Origin: Codonopsis lanceolata
Lineage: Eukaryota; Streptophyta; Magnoliopsida; Asterales; Campanulaceae
Reading direction: 5' to 3'
Assembly (NCBI GenBank): GCA_013146195.2
Contig: CM028382.1
Coordinates: 63,329,358 to 63,393,357 of the forward strand
Length of the DNA: 64,000 nt
The number at the start of each line of letters is the position of its first letter. Position 1 is the stretch's first letter. This document shows, piece after piece, positions 22,650-33,481 of the stretch. The translations under genes were made by a program, and so were the position numbers. Under the pieces are notes generated by a model that saw nothing but the letters and a program-made list of their open reading frames with translations, was not told the origin of the DNA and ran no database searches.

Positions 22650-23830
22650 CTTATCTTTTTCTCTGCCTCATGAGGTGGTATCTGCTGGTGGGCCGACCTA
22701 GATATATAGATGTGAGGGTCATAGACCTAGTATTGCAGTCTCGGGACCGCCGGGTGAATATCATCCTGGTGATTCTAGCTGAGACTTTCTCTGGCATAGA
22801 CGCCTTCTCGACTGGCGATGAGCTATTCCCTTCAGGTAGTCCTATTTTGATTCATATATGGCTAGAGGAGCATTTCAACTTGGTGATGGGCCCAGTGCCA
22901 ATGGGAACAATGTATGATCCGGGGCTCTATGGCTCTCGGGGCCATTATCACTAAACAAATTTTATGGAGTCTGATTGGATTGAGTATTTCTTGCGCATTG
23001 GCTCCATGGAAATCATATGGGTTGTCAGCCACTGGCGGATCGTAGCTTCTTTATGTATACCGGGGTCTATGCCCAGGTTATTCTGCCAGGTCTTGAGCGC
23101 AACACATTTTATCTGGCGCACAGGGTCCTTCGCCAATTCGGCAGTGAGCAGGTCATCCCAGATGCAAGCTGTCCTCTGGCTGAAGAGCTTGCGATGGATA
23201 GGGACTTATGCACCCTTATCCGCAACATATGGCAGCTTGATTTTGACTCGCGGGAGGCGGGTTATGCCTATTCTGATTATATGCATGAATATTTGTCATG
23301 GGTTTTAGTGGCTGGTGAGGGGCATTCCGACGTTATGAGACATGCACTGAGGCGGATGCTGGGTCGACGAATAAGCAGCAACATGGATGCTCGCCTGATG
23401 GAGATAGGCAAGGAGGTGGAAAGCTCTGAGCTAGTAGTCCCTCAGGCTCTGCAGGAGGATTTCTAGCGGGTGCATGGCCTTGGTGCCCGGTTGGCTCCTG
23501 ATCCAAATGAGGCAGGTCCTAGCAATGCGCCCCTTCGTCTGAGCAATACAAGTTGGCAGAGCAATCCTCGGCAAGTAGATGAGGCTGTTCCCCTCAAGCT
23601 AGCAGACGAAGCACTGCCCATAGGGATGACGGTGTTGGCCCAAGTCGTCTGGCTGTTCAGGACAATGGGGACGCTGATGATGAAGTAGATGAGGACACTT
23701 CTGATGGTTCTCACGCTGGTGAGAATAGAGCCTCTTATGTGCCTCGCAGAAGTATATGGTCCCGGCTGGATGGACGTCGTAGATGCTGATGGACCGCTTC
23801 GGGGCTAAGCTGTAATAAAAGGATGGTTGG
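22650..23830 (+). pseudogene. T2 antisense aORF, plant-mobile-domain-like
   Basis: The plus strand encodes a globular segment, ILAETFSGIDAFSTGDELF, IWLEEHFNLVMGP, then FYLAHRVLRQFGSEQVIPD and AEELAMDRDLCTLIRNIW, then a Pro/Asp-rich tail. The pattern recalls the plant mobile domain/DUF7745 group found in host genes and in extra ORFs of Tat elements; this is motif memory, not a search. A stop at 22954, frame changes near 23040 and 23600 and a TAG at 23464 break it. It runs opposite to pol and ends about 280 bp from the junction hairpin. Its N-terminal exon is missing, replaced by the LTR at 20878-22630. Confidence 0.55.
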
Positions 23831-24108
23831 GGGGAAACAGGGGGATATAGGTAGCAAGTATTAATAGACAAAATGTACAGGCATAAGTGCATAATCTTAA
23901 ATATCTTAGGCAATTATTCCTAAGTTGCACCATGGGACTTGTATTATATTATATTTTGATATTTTTCGAGAGCTCTATCGTGGTTTTTCTCTTTTAGTCA
24001 GTCAAGACTCTACATATGCTGAAGACTTTGGCAGGCTGTAGGTCAGATGCCGAGGATTAAGAAATTGCATTTGCTCTCCCTTTTCTCCTATTGCTCTTTT
24101 TTTATTTT

Positions 24109-24157
24109 GCTCTAATTTTTGCCTAGGCCGCCCTTTCAGGTTTTCAACCTAGTGAGC
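24109..24157 (-). ncRNA. 49-bp junction stem-loop, T2 single copy
   Basis: Outer stem GCTC/GAGC, middle CTAGG/CCTAG, inner CCT-GAAA-GGG with one G:T wobble. It begins 14 bp past the pol terminal TAG-side codons and faces the aORF. T1 and T3 have three copies each. Confidence 0.6.
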
Positions 24158-24170
24158 TAGAGAGAGAAAC

Positions 24171-25427
24171 AATTGCCAGAAATATTCAGCTCACGCATAG
24201 TACCTTTTAAGCTTATCGAGGTTGAATGGCTGAACCAGATCCTCCCCATCTTGGTTTGTGAGGAGTACTGCACCTCCTGACCGTATCTTTTTGACAATGT
24301 ATGGTCCCATCCAGAGAGACATCCATTTCCCTCTAGTATCAATATAGCTAGGGGTTTTTCGCGAAGCACCAGGTCTCCGACTTGGATGTCACGACCTTTG
24401 ACCTTTTTGTTGAATGCTCAAGCTATTCGCCTTTGATATGCTCGAGTGTGTTCCAGGGCTAACAGCCGTCGTTCGTCGATCAAGACCAATTCTTCGTATC
24501 GCCTTTTGACCCAGTCAATTTCTAATATGTCTGATTCCATCATTACTCTTAATGATGGGACTTCAACTTCGATGGGCAGCACCGCCTCCATGCTGTAGGT
24601 TAAAGAATAGGGAGTAGCCCAGTGGGTGTGCGAACTGAAGTGCGATAGCCCCAGAGGGCTAGTGGCAATTTTTTCTGGCCATTCTCTTCCCGTGTCAACC
24701 ATTTTTCTGATAATATTTTCCAGTGTTTTGTTGGTTGCTTCGACGGCACCATTGGCTTGTGGTCGGTAGGGGGAGGATTTATGCCTTTGAATCTTGAATT
24801 CGTCAAGTAGACGATTCACATCCCCTTCAAAGTGTGTGTCGTTGTCGGAGATAATCTCGAAAGGTACTCCATATCGATATATGATATTGGTCCGGATGAA
24901 TTCGGATACCTTTCGAGCATTTAGAATTTTATAGGAAGAGGCTTCCACCCACTTTGTGAAGTAGTCGACGGTTACTAAGACATATTCGTGGCCATTTGAT
25001 CCCTTCGGATGGATTTGACCTATGACATCGATCTCCCAAGTTGAGAAGGGCCAGGGGATGTGGAGTTATATAAGATATGCGGGGGCACGTGCTGCAGATT
25101 TGCGAAACGCTGGCATTTGTCACAATGACGTACCTACCGGATACAGTCGGTTTCTAGCGTCCTCCAATAGTACCCCTGCAGGATGATTTTTTTGGAGAGC
25201 ATATGCCCATTCATGTGTGGCCCGCAGGTACCGCCATGAAGCTGGTCCATGATTTGTTCAACTTTTGCTTGGTCGACACATAATAAATTTAGGCCCTGGT
25301 AATGCCTTTTGTATAGGCTGCCACGGCTGACTACAAATTGTGATGCCCATCTCCGTAGGGAGACTTTCCCCCTTTTGTCTAAACTGGGAGGATAGACTCC
25401 TTTCTGAAGCAGATTCACGATGTCTGA
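24171..25427 (-). pseudogene. T2 integrase
   Basis: The zinc-binding N-domain is readable (GGTCGPHMNGHMLSKKI, then a TAG near 25134, then VRHCDKCQRFANLQ). The rve core has WPFSTWEIDVIGQIHP, PFEIISDNDTHFEGDVN and NGAVEATNKTLENI, so the D, D and E residues are all present. A frame change near 24620-24650 (LPLALWGYRTS) and another near 24420 separate the C-terminal region, which ends NQDGEDLVQPFNLDKLKRYYA. An integrase inserts the element cDNA; this one is broken by at least one stop and two frame changes. Confidence 0.8.
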
Positions 25428-25430
25428 ATA

Positions 25431-25985
25431 CTAAGGCTCGTGGTCCTTTTCAAGAGCGGCTTTGATTTTGAACCAGTAAGCCGGAGTGACCTTCTTCCCA
25501 ACCATAAATGGTTGGACATTGGTTTCTGTGGGAATTTGAACCAACGATATTAGAGTGGCCAAGGCATCGACGAATTGATTTCTATCTTGTGGCAAGTAAT
25601 GAAATGAGATATTATCAAATTCGGTGGCGAGTGCTGTCAATTTGGCGTGATAAACCTGCAACCGGGGATCCTGGGTCTTCCATTTCCCTTCGACTTGATT
25701 TATGATTAAGGCGGAGTCACCGTAGACTTCCAAGTCTTTGGCTCCTTTTTGGAGGGCTTCTTCTAAACCAGCGATACAAGCTTCATATTCAGTTGCATTA
25801 TTCGAGCATTCGAGCTCCAACCTTATGGCCAACGGATTGTGGGAATCTGCCGGGTCAATTAACAAGATTCCTATGCCAAAGCCTTTTTTATTTGCGGCTC
25901 CGTCCAAGAACATTTGCCAGCTGGTGTCATGATCAGCAATTTCCAGGACACCTTCATCTGGGAAACTGGGCTCATGCATCTTCTG
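25431..25985 (-). pseudogene. T2 archaeal-type RNase H (aRNH) domain
   Basis: The 182-residue open stretch holds a complete RNase H set: D26 (MFLDGAANKKGFG), E65 (NATEYEACIAGLEEAL), D88 (VYGDSALIINQVEGKW) and D138 (NQFVDALATL). A second RNase H of archaeal type between the normal RNase H and integrase is diagnostic of the Tat lineage. It should cut RNA in RNA-DNA hybrids during reverse transcription. It is open by itself, but stops separate it from the neighbouring domains. T3 has the decayed counterpart at 52980-53400. Confidence 0.85.
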
Positions 25986-26059
25986 GTTCTAGGGGCAGAT
26001 CAACTAAATGGTCTGCAATTATGCTTCCTTTGATAGATTTTAGCGTGACATAGGTGATG

Positions 26060-27290
26060 TCAAACTCGTTGAGGAGGAATGATCATTTAGCTAGTCGGCT
26101 AGGAAAGTGATGGCTTGTCGAAGATGTATTTTATAGGATCCATCCTGGAAATGAGCTTGATGGATCGAGCTTGCAAATAGGTTTTGAGCCTTTGCATTGC
26201 CTAGACTAGACCGGTGCAGCTTTTCGACAATGTTGAATAATTAAGCTCGCTTCTTTGCAATTTTCTACTTATGAAATAGATGGCATTTTCAATGTAGGAA
26301 TTTTCTTTTTCTTGGGCGAGCATAACCCCTATAGACGTATCTTTGACGGTTAAATATAGAAGGAGAGGTTTATGTGTATGGGGAGGAGCTAGCACTGGTG
26401 GATTGGTAAGGTAGGCTTTTATTTTTTCAAAGGCTAGCTGGCATTTCTCGTCCCAAACCTGGTCAGTATTTTTCTTTAAGAGTTTGAATAGGGGCTCACA
26501 TATGGATGTCAACTATCTGATGAAGCGGCTGATATATTGCAATCGGCCCACATGTTGGAGTTTTTGGCTATGGCATATTTATGATGGCTTTAATTTTGAC
26601 CGGCTCGATCTCGATGCCTTGCTCAGTCACCATGAAACCCAGGACCTTGCCTTTGGTAACCCCAAATGTGCATTTGGTGGGGTTAAGCTTCATCTGATGC
26701 TTCCTTAACCTTTCGAAAAAATTTTGAAGGTCTTTGATATGAGCACCGTTGGCATCGCTGGAGTGTACGATCATGTCCTCAACGTACACTTCGACTTCTT
26801 TATGAATCGTGTCGTGGAAGAGGGCGGTGGCAGCTCTTTGATATGTAGCCCCGGCTTTTTTTAGCCCAAATGGCATGACATTATAGCAGTAGGTTCCCCA
26901 GGGAGTGGTGAATGATGTTTTTTCTTGATCCTCTGCTGCCATTTTGATTTGATTATAGCCCAGCATGCCATCGACGAAGGATCTTATTTTGTGAGAAGCG
27001 ACGACGTCTACCACGATATCAATATTAGGTAGAGGAAAGTCATCTTTGGGCGATGCCTTGTTGAGGTCGCGGAAGTCTACGCAGATCCGAACCTTTCCGT
27101 TGGGCTTTGGAACAGTCACTATATTTGACAGTCAGATCGGGTATTCTACTACCCGAATAAATTTGACATGTAGCTGCTTCATGATTTCTTCCTTCACTTG
27201 TAGTGACCATTCTGGTTTTATTCGGCGGAGCTTTTGTTTGACTGGCCGAGCATCCGGATAAGTGGGGATCTGGTGTTCAACAATGGATGG
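26060..27290 (-). pseudogene. T2 reverse transcriptase and first RNase H
   Basis: The Ty3 RT is open from 27119 to 26568: VPKPNGKVRICVDFRDLNKA, LGYNQIKMAAEDQEKTSF, GTYCYNVMPFGLKKAGATYQ. The catalytic box is VYVEDMIVHS: residue 114 is Glu (GAG) where YVDD needs Asp, so polymerase activity should be lost. A stop at about 26568 and frame changes precede the RNase H part (26512-26201: ISRKLQRSELNYS and neighbours), which then fades into stops near 26190-26060. Confidence 0.85.
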
Positions 27291-28107
27291 GTCCAACCCA
27301 GGCATATCTTCTTAGGACCATGCAAAAATGTCTACGAATTCTTTGAGGAGATCAATAAGTGCCACCCTTTTAGAGCCTTGTGATGGTAGATAAGTCTTCA
27401 TTTGCTGTTGATTGATGTCTTTCCTAGTGCTCGATTGACTTTACGAGTTCAAGTAAGTAATTTTTATCTTTTGGGTCCATTTTATCAAATGACTCATTAT
27501 TAAAATTATTTAATGCGTCTTTCAATGAAGGTGCAACTAAGGAATAAGCAAAGACATTTATATTATCATTATTAGCAAACTGTACAGGGCTATTTACATT
27601 ATTGAGGACCTGGGGTTTGAGATCCTCAATTTTAGGGAGCGGATCAGTAGATGACCAATCCGTAAAGCTATAGGAAGGATGGGGAATAGTATATCCGAAG
27701 CGGTCCACCAAATCTGCGGTTGTCAAAAGCGGGCCGGTCGTAGTATACCAATTCTGCAAGGGCTTATCAGCAATAGGCTCAAACTCAGCAGGGAGCTTTT
27801 CATAATTAGTGCCTCCATCTATCATACCTAGGAAACTGTCTTCCAGACATTCATCATCTAACAAGGCCAGAGCATAATCGTCTTGGTCTATAGACCAAGT
27901 ATTTTCAACTGTGATAGTCTTATATGCAGTACTACGGGGCTCCAGGGTAACATGTTCCATTTTATCTGTGACGAGACTGACATCTTCAAAGATTTCCCAA
28001 CCAGGGTGTCTTTTCCCATTCTAGTCTAACTAGGGCTCAAGAAACATGAGATAGGCTTCTGTTTCCCCTTTCCTTACAAAGTAATCATTTAAGGTTTTTC
28101 TATATGG
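27291..28107 (-). pseudogene. T2 protease-RT linker region
   Basis: Mostly open coding DNA, not intron-like: 27960-27424 encodes an acidic segment (ENTWSIDQDDYALALLDDE, EDSFLGMIDGGTNYEKL, FGYTIPHPSYSFTDW). Upstream codons continue in frame through two stops (near 28020-28035), and downstream it leads to LLKEFVDIFAWS before RT. Ogre elements are reported to have an intron between pro and RT. Here the equivalent region reads as protein. No enzymatic motif is visible. Confidence 0.6.
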
Positions 28108-28962
28108 TTAGAGAGGAGGATATTTGTAAGGACGCTTTTCTCTTTCTGCCTTACTTTTCTCACGCTTCTGTTTCATAAATATGGCTATTTCAGCTGGAGT
28201 AGGTTTGTATCCTAGACCGAAAGGAGGGATACATTCCTTGAGTTCATCTTGGACTAAATTAACAAGTCCCAGCTGATTTATGCCGAGACCCAGACCAGAC
28301 ATATAATTCATTTTTCGAAACATGTTTAAAGGGACCATGTTTCCTAGAGATGTAGTCTTTTTCCTGGTGATGTCAGTTTCTCGCACACATTCAATGGCGT
28401 TGACTATAGCTTGGGGGATAACCTCAAAGCCACTGAGGAATATACCAGTGTCATCATGCTCTATTTCGAGGATTGGGATGTCCTCGTTTTCCTTGTTTTC
28501 CATGATCTTATCAGCCAAAATGATTACTATATGATTGTCATGGATAAATTTGACACGTTGATGCAACGAGAAGGCTACCCCTTTTACCCCATGGATCCAA
28601 GGGCGTCCCAGTAACAGGCTGAAAGTGACTGGTATGTCCAAAACGTGAAATTCTACTGGCATGGTTAGCGGCACAATAGTCATCATTAAGGTGACCACCC
28701 CTAGGACACATCGACTAGTGTTGTCGTCTGCCCTTACTGTCTGCGATGAAGGAGCAAGCTCTGATATTTTTGTTCCCATTTTGGCTAGTGTGCTAGTGGG
28801 ACATACATTCAAAGAAGAACCATTATCTATCAGAACTCGGGGAACCCTTTTTTCCATGACCCCCAAAGTGATATGGAGAGCATCAATGTGGTTGGTTCCT
28901 TCCCTTGGAAAATCTAGATCAGTAAACATAATCACGCTCCCAAAGTGTATGTTTCCGATCAT
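28108..28962 (-). CDS. T2 aspartic protease with G-patch-like tail
   Basis: The 284-residue ORF starts near the protease domain: PRVLIDNGSSLNVCP with the catalytic D46-N-G and SLLLGRPWIHGV as the second conserved loop. DNGSS in place of DTG/DSG is common in Tat-type proteases. The C-terminal third (MNYMSGLGLGINQLGLV, then FGLGYKPTPAEI) has the glycine spacing of a G-patch, a nucleic-acid-binding motif seen after some retroviral proteases; this is inference. The segment is open, but stops separate it from Gag and the linker, so it belongs to a broken polyprotein. Confidence 0.75.
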   Translation of the reverse strand: MIGNIHFGSVIMFTDLDFPREGTNHIDALHITLGVMEKRVPRVLIDNGSSLNVCPTSTLAKMGTKISELAPSSQTVRADDNTSRCVLGVVTLMMTIVPLTMPVEFHVLDIPVTFSLLLGRPWIHGVKGVAFSLHQRVKFIHDNHIVIILADKIMENKENEDIPILEIEHDDTGIFLSGFEVIPQAIVNAIECVRETDITRKKTTSLGNMVPLNMFRKMNYMSGLGLGINQLGLVNLVQDELKECIPPFGLGYKPTPAEIAIFMKQKREKSKAEREKRPYKYPPL

Positions 28963-29056
28963 TTGAGTGAGCTCATTCGGGGAGGATAGGGATGACTGCT
29001 TGACTTAAAGATTTAGCTAGTGTATCACGGTGGGTTTTGGAAGCACAAAGCAAGCC

Positions 29057-31004
29057 CTAGATAGATATGTTGGCTTGAGTTTTCTTCATTTGAGCTAACA
29101 AGATATCTTCCATATTCTTATCCCCAGTATATGTTTCTTGATCTTTGCCGGAGTGGTCACCTTTTTCCAGGTTTGGTTGGTAGGCTCGGCCAAATCTAGT
29201 AAGGTGGCTGACATCCCCACTGACCCAAGTGGATTTTTTGAGGTTACAGGTATTTTGGCTACCCAGGATAGTGTCCCAAGAGAGTATATTGCAACTAGGC
29301 TCTTTTATGGATAGAGATGAAGAGAAAGGAACAATGATATATGGTAAGCGGTGTTTATTTATTTCGAACTTAGGTATACAGTCTTTTTCATCAACCTCAA
29401 TCATATTGATTTGAGGTAAGGGGTTATTGACTATATTTGGTCTGGGGGGAGGCTTTTCAATAACCTTATCATCTATTAGGTCTTGGATAGCATTTTTGAG
29501 CACATAGCACATGTCGGTGAGGTGACCACTGCAACGATGATATTCACAGTACTGGGCATGATTCCATGTGTTGGGTAGGGGATTTGGCGGCTTATAGTCT
29601 TCTAAAGGCTTTAGCACTCCCTGTGTCATTAGCGCTTGCAGTATCACAGACTAGGGAGCTTGCAATTCATCATAGTACTTGTTTCCTCTGTTCTGATTTC
29701 TGAAATTCCTGTTCGGACGATTGTTTCCTCTTACTGTGTTGACAGACCTATCTGATCCGTAGGACCATGGAACAGTGCTATAGTTCTGGGTAGGAAAGCT
29801 GACTGATGCATTTCCTACCATATTAACGGCTGGTCCTGATGCTGCTGCCTTTCCTTTAGAGTATCGGAAAGAGTTGGAGGGCGTATTGACTTTTAGGTGC
29901 CCAGTCCGTATATCTTCATCGATATGGACCCCTATCTCCACTATTTCTTTGAAATTGCTATAGGGGAGATACCGCATATGTTCCAGGTAAATGGGTTAGA
30001 GATTTTTAATGAACATTCTGGATGACTCCGTTGGATCAGGTCTATCAAATGTCTGAGCCAACTTTCTTTTCCACCTGACTGCAAACTCAGCACATGTTTC
30101 TTTTTCCCTTTGGGTGCACAAATCGAGATCTCTTTTGTTTTCAGGGGTAATATTGTCCTTGTACCTTTCTAGGAACCCTTCAGCTATTTGGTCCCAAGTA
30201 CCCATGGTGCTATTGTCTGACAACATTAGCTATTGCTTGGCAGTCCCTACTAAGGTGAGATGGAAATTGGAGGCAATGGCTTCAAAGCTAGCCCCTCTTG
30301 ATTGCATGCTAGTGGAATAGGATTTTAAGTGAGATATAGGGCATTCATTCCCATCACATTTTTCTATATCGGGCATTTTAAATTTTGAAGGCAGTACTGT
30401 TGAAGGTTGTAATGCCAATGCCCGCGTAGAAAATTCTCCTTTGTTCAGAACTTTGAGCATCATACTTTTCAAATTTTCATGTCAGCCTCCATTTTGGTGG
30501 GAGGGGGAGTTGGTTTTTGGTATATGCTGGTAGGATTAAGAAAGGCTGGGTTAATTTCTGGCTGTGGTATTTGGTAAGGATTTTGGGTAGGATTTTGGTA
30601 AGAATTTTGGGTATGATAGGGATTTTAGGCGTGATAAGGATTTTGGGTAGGTTGGTTATTGGTGGTTTCGGTTTGGCGGTCAGGATCATTAAGAGGTAAA
30701 TAGGTTGTAACTTGGCCTGGCTGATTATAGCTTCTTGGGTCCATATGTGGGCTATTTTGGAGTGGATTGGTGATGGGAAAAGGGAGGTCATTTGGATTCT
30801 GGGGGATATTGGTGCTTGGGAAAGGATATGGAGGGTAGGATGAGAAAAGGTTAATATTTGGGTAATAAGGATTGGATGAGGGATTTGAATTTGGGGTAAT
30901 GGTGGTGTTTGGTGGGTTGGTGTTTGGCTGGGAGTTTGGGTTTGGAGGAACATGGGAGGTTGATGCTTCTTGAGGGACTGCAGGGAAAGAGGTTCCCTCA
31001 CCAC
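29057..31004 (-). pseudogene. T2 Gag
   Basis: Order on the minus strand: Pro/Asn-rich N-terminal tail (about 31000-30490), an MLKVLNKGEFSTRAL helix, the capsid-like retrotrans_gag core (30226-29996: TWDQIAEGFLERYKDNI, EFAVRWKRKLAQTFDRP), a basic RGNNRPNRNFRNQNRGN patch (29690-29740), and a zinc-binding motif CEYHRCSGHLTDMC (C-x2-H-x4-H-x4-C) near 29520. This CHHC variant is usual in Tat/Athila Gag. Stops at about 30230, 29996 and 29651 and frame changes near 30480 break the protein. It would package element RNA. Confidence 0.8.
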
Positions 31005-32406
31005 TAGGTTTTAAACTTTATACCAGATTAGCCATCTGGCTCATTATACGATCAGCATGTGCACCCAAATTTTGATCTAGCCATTATTGCATAGCCAGAG
31101 TCGGAGCGTACCACAGGCTCTATGCATTGATTCTATCATAGTGGACTACTCATTTTCTGCTGCCATTCTGTTTAAATCTATACCCTCTGCATTGATTCTA
31201 TCTTTTCGATCGACCTACCTTCCTATCTCTGCCTTTCCTAATTCGGGTCAGGTTTCTGAAGAAAAGGGGTTTGAAGGCATCAGAAAGGGTTGGCCGAAGA
31301 CTTTCTGGGCTCGGAGTACAGTGTGCTTTATTAGTATTTTTTTATTATTATTTTTCCTACAATTGACCGGACAAGCACCCGCTTTGTTTTGACAGTCTCA
31401 GGACTATTCCTGGAATAGTGGATTCTTTCTCCAGAGTATAGGACCTTCGTATTCCACCTGACTTTCGACTCCCGAAGATTGGACTGATCTCAGGCGAAGG
31501 GCCTATACTCTTTCCGGGATCCACCATTCAAAATGGTCTAAGTCGAACATCAGAAAATAATCAGTCAGCCCCTGTGTATTATTATTCATATTCTCTTTTT
31601 CTTTTCTTTTTTCCATTTTTTTTATTCTGATTTTTTTTTGCACAAGGGCTGACCAATGATTCAGAGATGCAAAACCGATCGGTACATGAAGTGTCCTGAG
31701 AATCTATATGTAATTTAGCGTTGGCTAATGCAAGGGGTAGGCTGGCCATGGTGTAGGGTAGCAGTTCGGAATATATCTACATGCGTGCGCGTGTGTGCGG
31801 TATCTTAGAAAGCAGTAAAAGTCTCTCTTTTTTTTCAGATATGAAGCAATAAATAAAGCAGATATGGTCTATCTTGCTGTTTTTTTTTTTTTTGGGATTT
31901 TCTCGGCTTTTTAGTTTGAGCGCGAGCAAGCAACCAATAACATCAAGAAATAGAAAGAAAAAGTGGGGAATCTATCTATTCCTATTAATTACATATTTGT
32001 CCTAGTCCCCAAAATAAAATGACATAATGAAATAAAATGTACATATTTTGTGCGATAAAAATAAAGCGTGTAGAATAATAATATAAGGCAGAAGTAAAAC
32101 AATAATAAAAATAAAGCCTCAGTCCTTTTGTTATGCTGCCCGGAAATCTATTATATTTTTTTATTTATTATATTTTTTGCTTTTTTTTATATATATACCT
32201 GTAATGGTAACTGGAACGAAACTGCTGCAAGATAGAGGATTATATCCACAAATATATGCACAGATATATAGGAATACAATATTTAAAATGCTAAAGAAAT
32301 AAAACAAACATATTTTAGCCAGAAACCAAGAAAATTGATTTTTTTTTCTTTTTTGTGAAAACTGAGTCTAGCCCTCCATTTGTATTTCCTTTAAATAAAA
32401 ATGACG
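31005..32406 (-). other. T2 untranslated leader between PBS and Gag
   Basis: No ORF of interest. Poly-T tracts and short phrases are shared with the T1 leader at 14141-15426, for example ggtaggctggccatg (14740, 31737). There is no separate ORF upstream of gag of the kind known in Ogre. Confidence 0.6.
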
Positions 32407-32425
32407 TCCCCAGCAGAGTCACCAT
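32407..32425 (-). other. T2 primer binding site (tRNA-Arg type)
   Basis: The minus strand reads atggtgactctgctgggga next to the LTR. It differs from the T1 site at one core position (a for c). Confidence 0.7.
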
Positions 32426-33345
32426 TGTGGGTGCCGCGGAAGATTTTCCCGCGTCCCGCGCTCCCTTTTTTAGGAGAACACGACATGCGGAAGGACATCA
32501 CTCTTTCCATTCCATCCCCCCTTGTTTAGGGGAAGACGAAATTAAAAGTGTAGAAAGAATGTTGTCAAAAACGCGTTGAATACGCCTCGGTCACCTTAGT
32601 GAGCTTTAGTCCATTATGAGAGCTTTGGATTTCTCCATATCTCACCCTCCCTTGTTTAGGGGAAAAAAGATACATAAAATGCATCACCCTTTTCATTCTC
32701 ATCGTTCCTTGTTTAGGGGAAAACTGAAAAGTGCAAAAAAAGGATGTTGCGAGGGCGTATGAGAACACGTCCTGCCTCACTATGGACTTTTCGAAAATTG
32801 CCTCAGGTCATTATGAGTGCCTGGGGTTTCTCCGTATCTCACCCTCCCTTGTTTAAGGGAAGACAAGGCATAGAAAATGCATCACCCTTTTCATTCTCAT
32901 CGTCCCTTGTTTAGGAGAAAACGAGAAAGTGCAAAAAAAGGATGTTGCGAGCCTCACCATGACCTTAGGCTTATTTTGGATCGCTATGAGTGCTTTGGGT
33001 TTCCCCGTATCTCATCCTCCCTTGTTTAGGGGAAAACAAGATGCATGAAATGCATCACCCTTTTTATTCTCATTGTCCCTTGTTTAGAGGAAAACGGAAA
33101 AGTGCAAGAAAAGGATGTTGCAGGACTCACCGTGATCCAAAATGTTTTAACAGAGTTGTCATCTTTATTTTAAGGAGAAATAAAGAAAAACCAAAAATAA
33201 ACCAGAGTTTGTAAAAAGGGTTTGGAGGCTAAGTTACGAGGTGGGAAGGTGTTAGGCACCCAACTCCCTTTCGGTCTCAAAACAGTTTTTGGCTAAAATA
33301 TGTTTTTTGTTATATTTATCTAGCAAATGAAATATAACATTAAAA
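32426..33345 (-). repeat. T2 right LTR, minus orientation, truncated
   Basis: It starts (plus coordinates) tgtgggtgccgcgga and runs through at least seven tcccttgtttagggga-like motifs and the gcacccaactc phrase. It stops at about 33345, where the U3 half with the TATA box should follow but does not. Confidence 0.75.
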
Positions 33346-33481
33346 AGAGCCATTATTATGGCCAAATATTTTTAAATGTATTTGTAATTACTAGAAGGAG
33401 GCAACTGTAAGTATGTAAATAATGTAAACACAGATATATATGTTTTCTTTTTAAATGTATTTGTAATTACTGGAAGAGGGA
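33346..33481 (+). repeat. Inverted LTR fragment at the T2 right edge
   Basis: The segment from taacattaaaaagagcc to about 33438 matches the left LTR at 21786-21897 in plus orientation, so it is flipped relative to the LTR it touches. A second short copy of taaatgtatttgtaattact follows (33452-33471). Confidence 0.65.

Larger units (their letters stand above)
20878..33481 (-). mobile_element. T2: composite Tat-lineage Ty3/gypsy block with mis-oriented LTRs
   Basis: Minus-strand gag, protease, RT, RNase H, aRNH and integrase (31004-24171), a primer site (32407-32425) and a minus LTR (32426-33345) define an element. The LTR at the other end (20878-22630) points the opposite way, has a decayed primer-site-like sequence after it, and joins directly to the plus-strand aORF. 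Either two elements have been fused or part has been inverted. No TSD is found: gactg before 20878 is not repeated near 33481. Length of pol, protein motifs and PBS place T2 in the Tat clade with T1 and T3. Confidence 0.75.

Noticed and set aside
27960..28107. Ogre-type intron between protease and RT in T2
   Set aside because: The region reads as protein in one frame apart from a few stops, and no convincing donor/acceptor pair is needed to join the domains.
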